Shown here one piece after another: positions 63,196 through 64,000 of a DNA stretch of 64,000 nt. The notes under the pieces are model-generated. The model did no database searches. It saw only the letters and a list, made by a program, of their open reading frames with translations, and was not told where the DNA came from. This stretch comes from Mycobacterium sp. 852013-50091_SCH5140682 (GTDB taxonomy: Bacteria > Actinomycetota > Actinomycetes > Mycobacteriales > Mycobacteriaceae). The DNA lies in contig NZ_LZTB01000004.1 in NCBI RefSeq assembly GCF_001665685.1, positions 62,001-126,000 of the forward strand. The letters run 5' to 3'. A program made the translations under genes and the position numbers. How positions within the stretch are numbered: the stretch's first letter is position 1; each line of letters opens with the position of its first letter.

Positions 63196-63512
63196 GAGCC
63201 TGTGTGCCCTTCCTTGATAACCCGCCTGGCAGGTAGCGATCGAGTCGCCGCTACGAACATCGCCGTCGATGCTAGTCGCCATGGATATCTCCGCGTTGAC
63301 CCTCGGGTCCGCGACGTCGCCGAAGTTTGGCCGGAGATCGTGTGGGGCGATGCCGACTGGGCGATAATGGATGGTCGACCAGGCGCACGGTGCGCATGGT
63401 CAACGTTCGGCGGCCGGTCTGGATTCTCGGATCACAGGTCGGGGAAGGCTGAGGGGCAACAGGCCGATGGACGGTGGCGCGCACTGGACGGCGGAAAGGA
63501 GGCGCGACCGCG

Positions 63513-64000
63513 GTGGCCGAATCCGATCCGCTGACAACCCGGCCCGACCCGACGGTGCGGATTCCCGAGGAGCTGCAGGCCGCGGGCTTCTACGAAGCCG
63601 TCGAAATCGGACGGGGCGGATTCGGTGTCGTCTACCGCTGTCTGCAGCCTGCTTTGGATCGGACGGTGGCGGTCAAGGTTCTCCTCGCGGATCTGGGGAC
63701 CGAAAACGTGGAACGGTTCCTGCGCGAGCAACGGGCCATGGGTCGGCTATCGGGACATCCTCACATCACCAACGTATTGCACGTCGGGACAACATCTTCC
63801 GGTCGGCCATTCATCGTCATGCAGTACCACTCGCGGGGCTCGCTGGACGGCCGGATCCGTGAGCACGGTCCGCTCGGTTGGCCGGAGGCCCTGTCGCTGG
63901 GCGTCAAGCTCGCCGGAGCACTCGAAACCGCACACCAGGCGGGGATACTGCACCGCGACGTGAAGCCGGCGAACATCCTGCTCACCGATTACGGCCAGCC
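63513..64000 (+). CDS. pknK: Serine/threonine protein kinase, PknK-type (3' end outside window)
   Basis: The first 162 residues of a kinase. IGRGGFGVVYR is the ATP loop, VAVKVL the catalytic Lys, LHRDVKPANILL the catalytic loop; the surrounding REQRAMGRLSGHPHI and FIVMQYHSRGSL closely follow M. tuberculosis PknK, which continues into a large MalT/LuxR-like regulatory domain. The GTG start has AAAGGAGG ten bases upstream. It is soluble, with no membrane segment in the visible part. Confidence 0.9.
   Translation, partial: MAESDPLTTRPDPTVRIPEELQAAGFYEAVEIGRGGFGVVYRCLQPALDRTVAVKVLLADLGTENVERFLREQRAMGRLSGHPHITNVLHVGTTSSGRPFIVMQYHSRGSLDGRIREHGPLGWPEALSLGVKLAGALETAHQAGILHRDVKPANILLTDYGQ

Overview
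The window is high-GC actinobacterial DNA, and the gene content points to a rapidly growing mycobacterium (Mycolicibacterium, M. smegmatis-like). The evidence is an MspA-family porin, an MmpS/MmpL pair with a DUF5078 protein, an adjacent GyrB-like/GyrA-like pair matching the atypical TopoM of M. smegmatis, a PknK-type kinase, a RicR-era type multicopper oxidase (MmcO-like), an LdtB-like L,D-transpeptidase and a BlaI/BlaR pair. I saw no tRNA, rRNA, CRISPR array or intact insertion sequence.

Region 1 (1-10.2 kb) looks like a nitrogen-compound catabolic unit. A tightly overlapping minus-strand operon encodes SDR, DUF1116 (AllG-like), SDR, an unknown Cys-rich protein and two glutamine-synthetase-family ligases (the last cut by the window edge). 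A FadR-type GntR regulator is divergent from it. Next come an APC permease coupled to an internally deleted SDR, and a divergent glutaminase. A conserved DNA element occurs once in front of the regulator/operon and twice between permease and glutaminase, so these units probably form one regulon.

Region 2 (10.2-28.3 kb) is mostly envelope and housekeeping: small secreted protein, MspA-type porin, UppP, a three-gene operon (M24 peptidase, APH-type kinase, class III aminotransferase/phospho-lyase-like), iron-permease-like membrane protein, PAS-ANTAR regulator, Hsp20 divergent from a MerR regulator across a perfect dyad, TetR, hydrolases, a DsbA-like protein, PhoU, a ThrE-type exporter, and an MmpS-MmpL-DUF5078 operon divergent from a TetR regulator across another dyad.

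Region 3 (28.3-33.3 kb) holds an IMPACT/YigZ protein and the two TopoM-like topoisomerase subunits.

Region 4 (33.4-48.7 kb) is a large catabolic regulon resembling hydroxyproline degradation: proline-racemase-family epimerase, DapA-family deaminase, 2-oxoglutarate-semialdehyde dehydrogenase, a second aldehyde dehydrogenase, APC and MFS transporters, SDR, two LLM flavoproteins, a thioesterase, and a GMC dehydrogenase with a small subunit. Six copies of a TTGTCGACAATAC-like element lie in front of every transcription unit and of the GntR regulator itself. The canonical D-hydroxyproline oxidase is not visible; the GMC or LLM proteins may replace it.

Region 5 (48.8-64 kb) is mixed: lipoprotein, dodecin, an OmpR-type DNA-binding protein with a degenerate receiver, NlpC/P60 protein, BlaI-BlaR pair, an L,D-transpeptidase missing its 5' end where an HNH endonuclease gene abuts it, a possible ImmA/IrrE remnant, a ferric-reductase-like membrane protein, an SDR/Baeyer-Villiger monooxygenase operon of more AT-rich appearance, a multicopper oxidase, a glyoxalase-like protein and the start of a PknK-type kinase.
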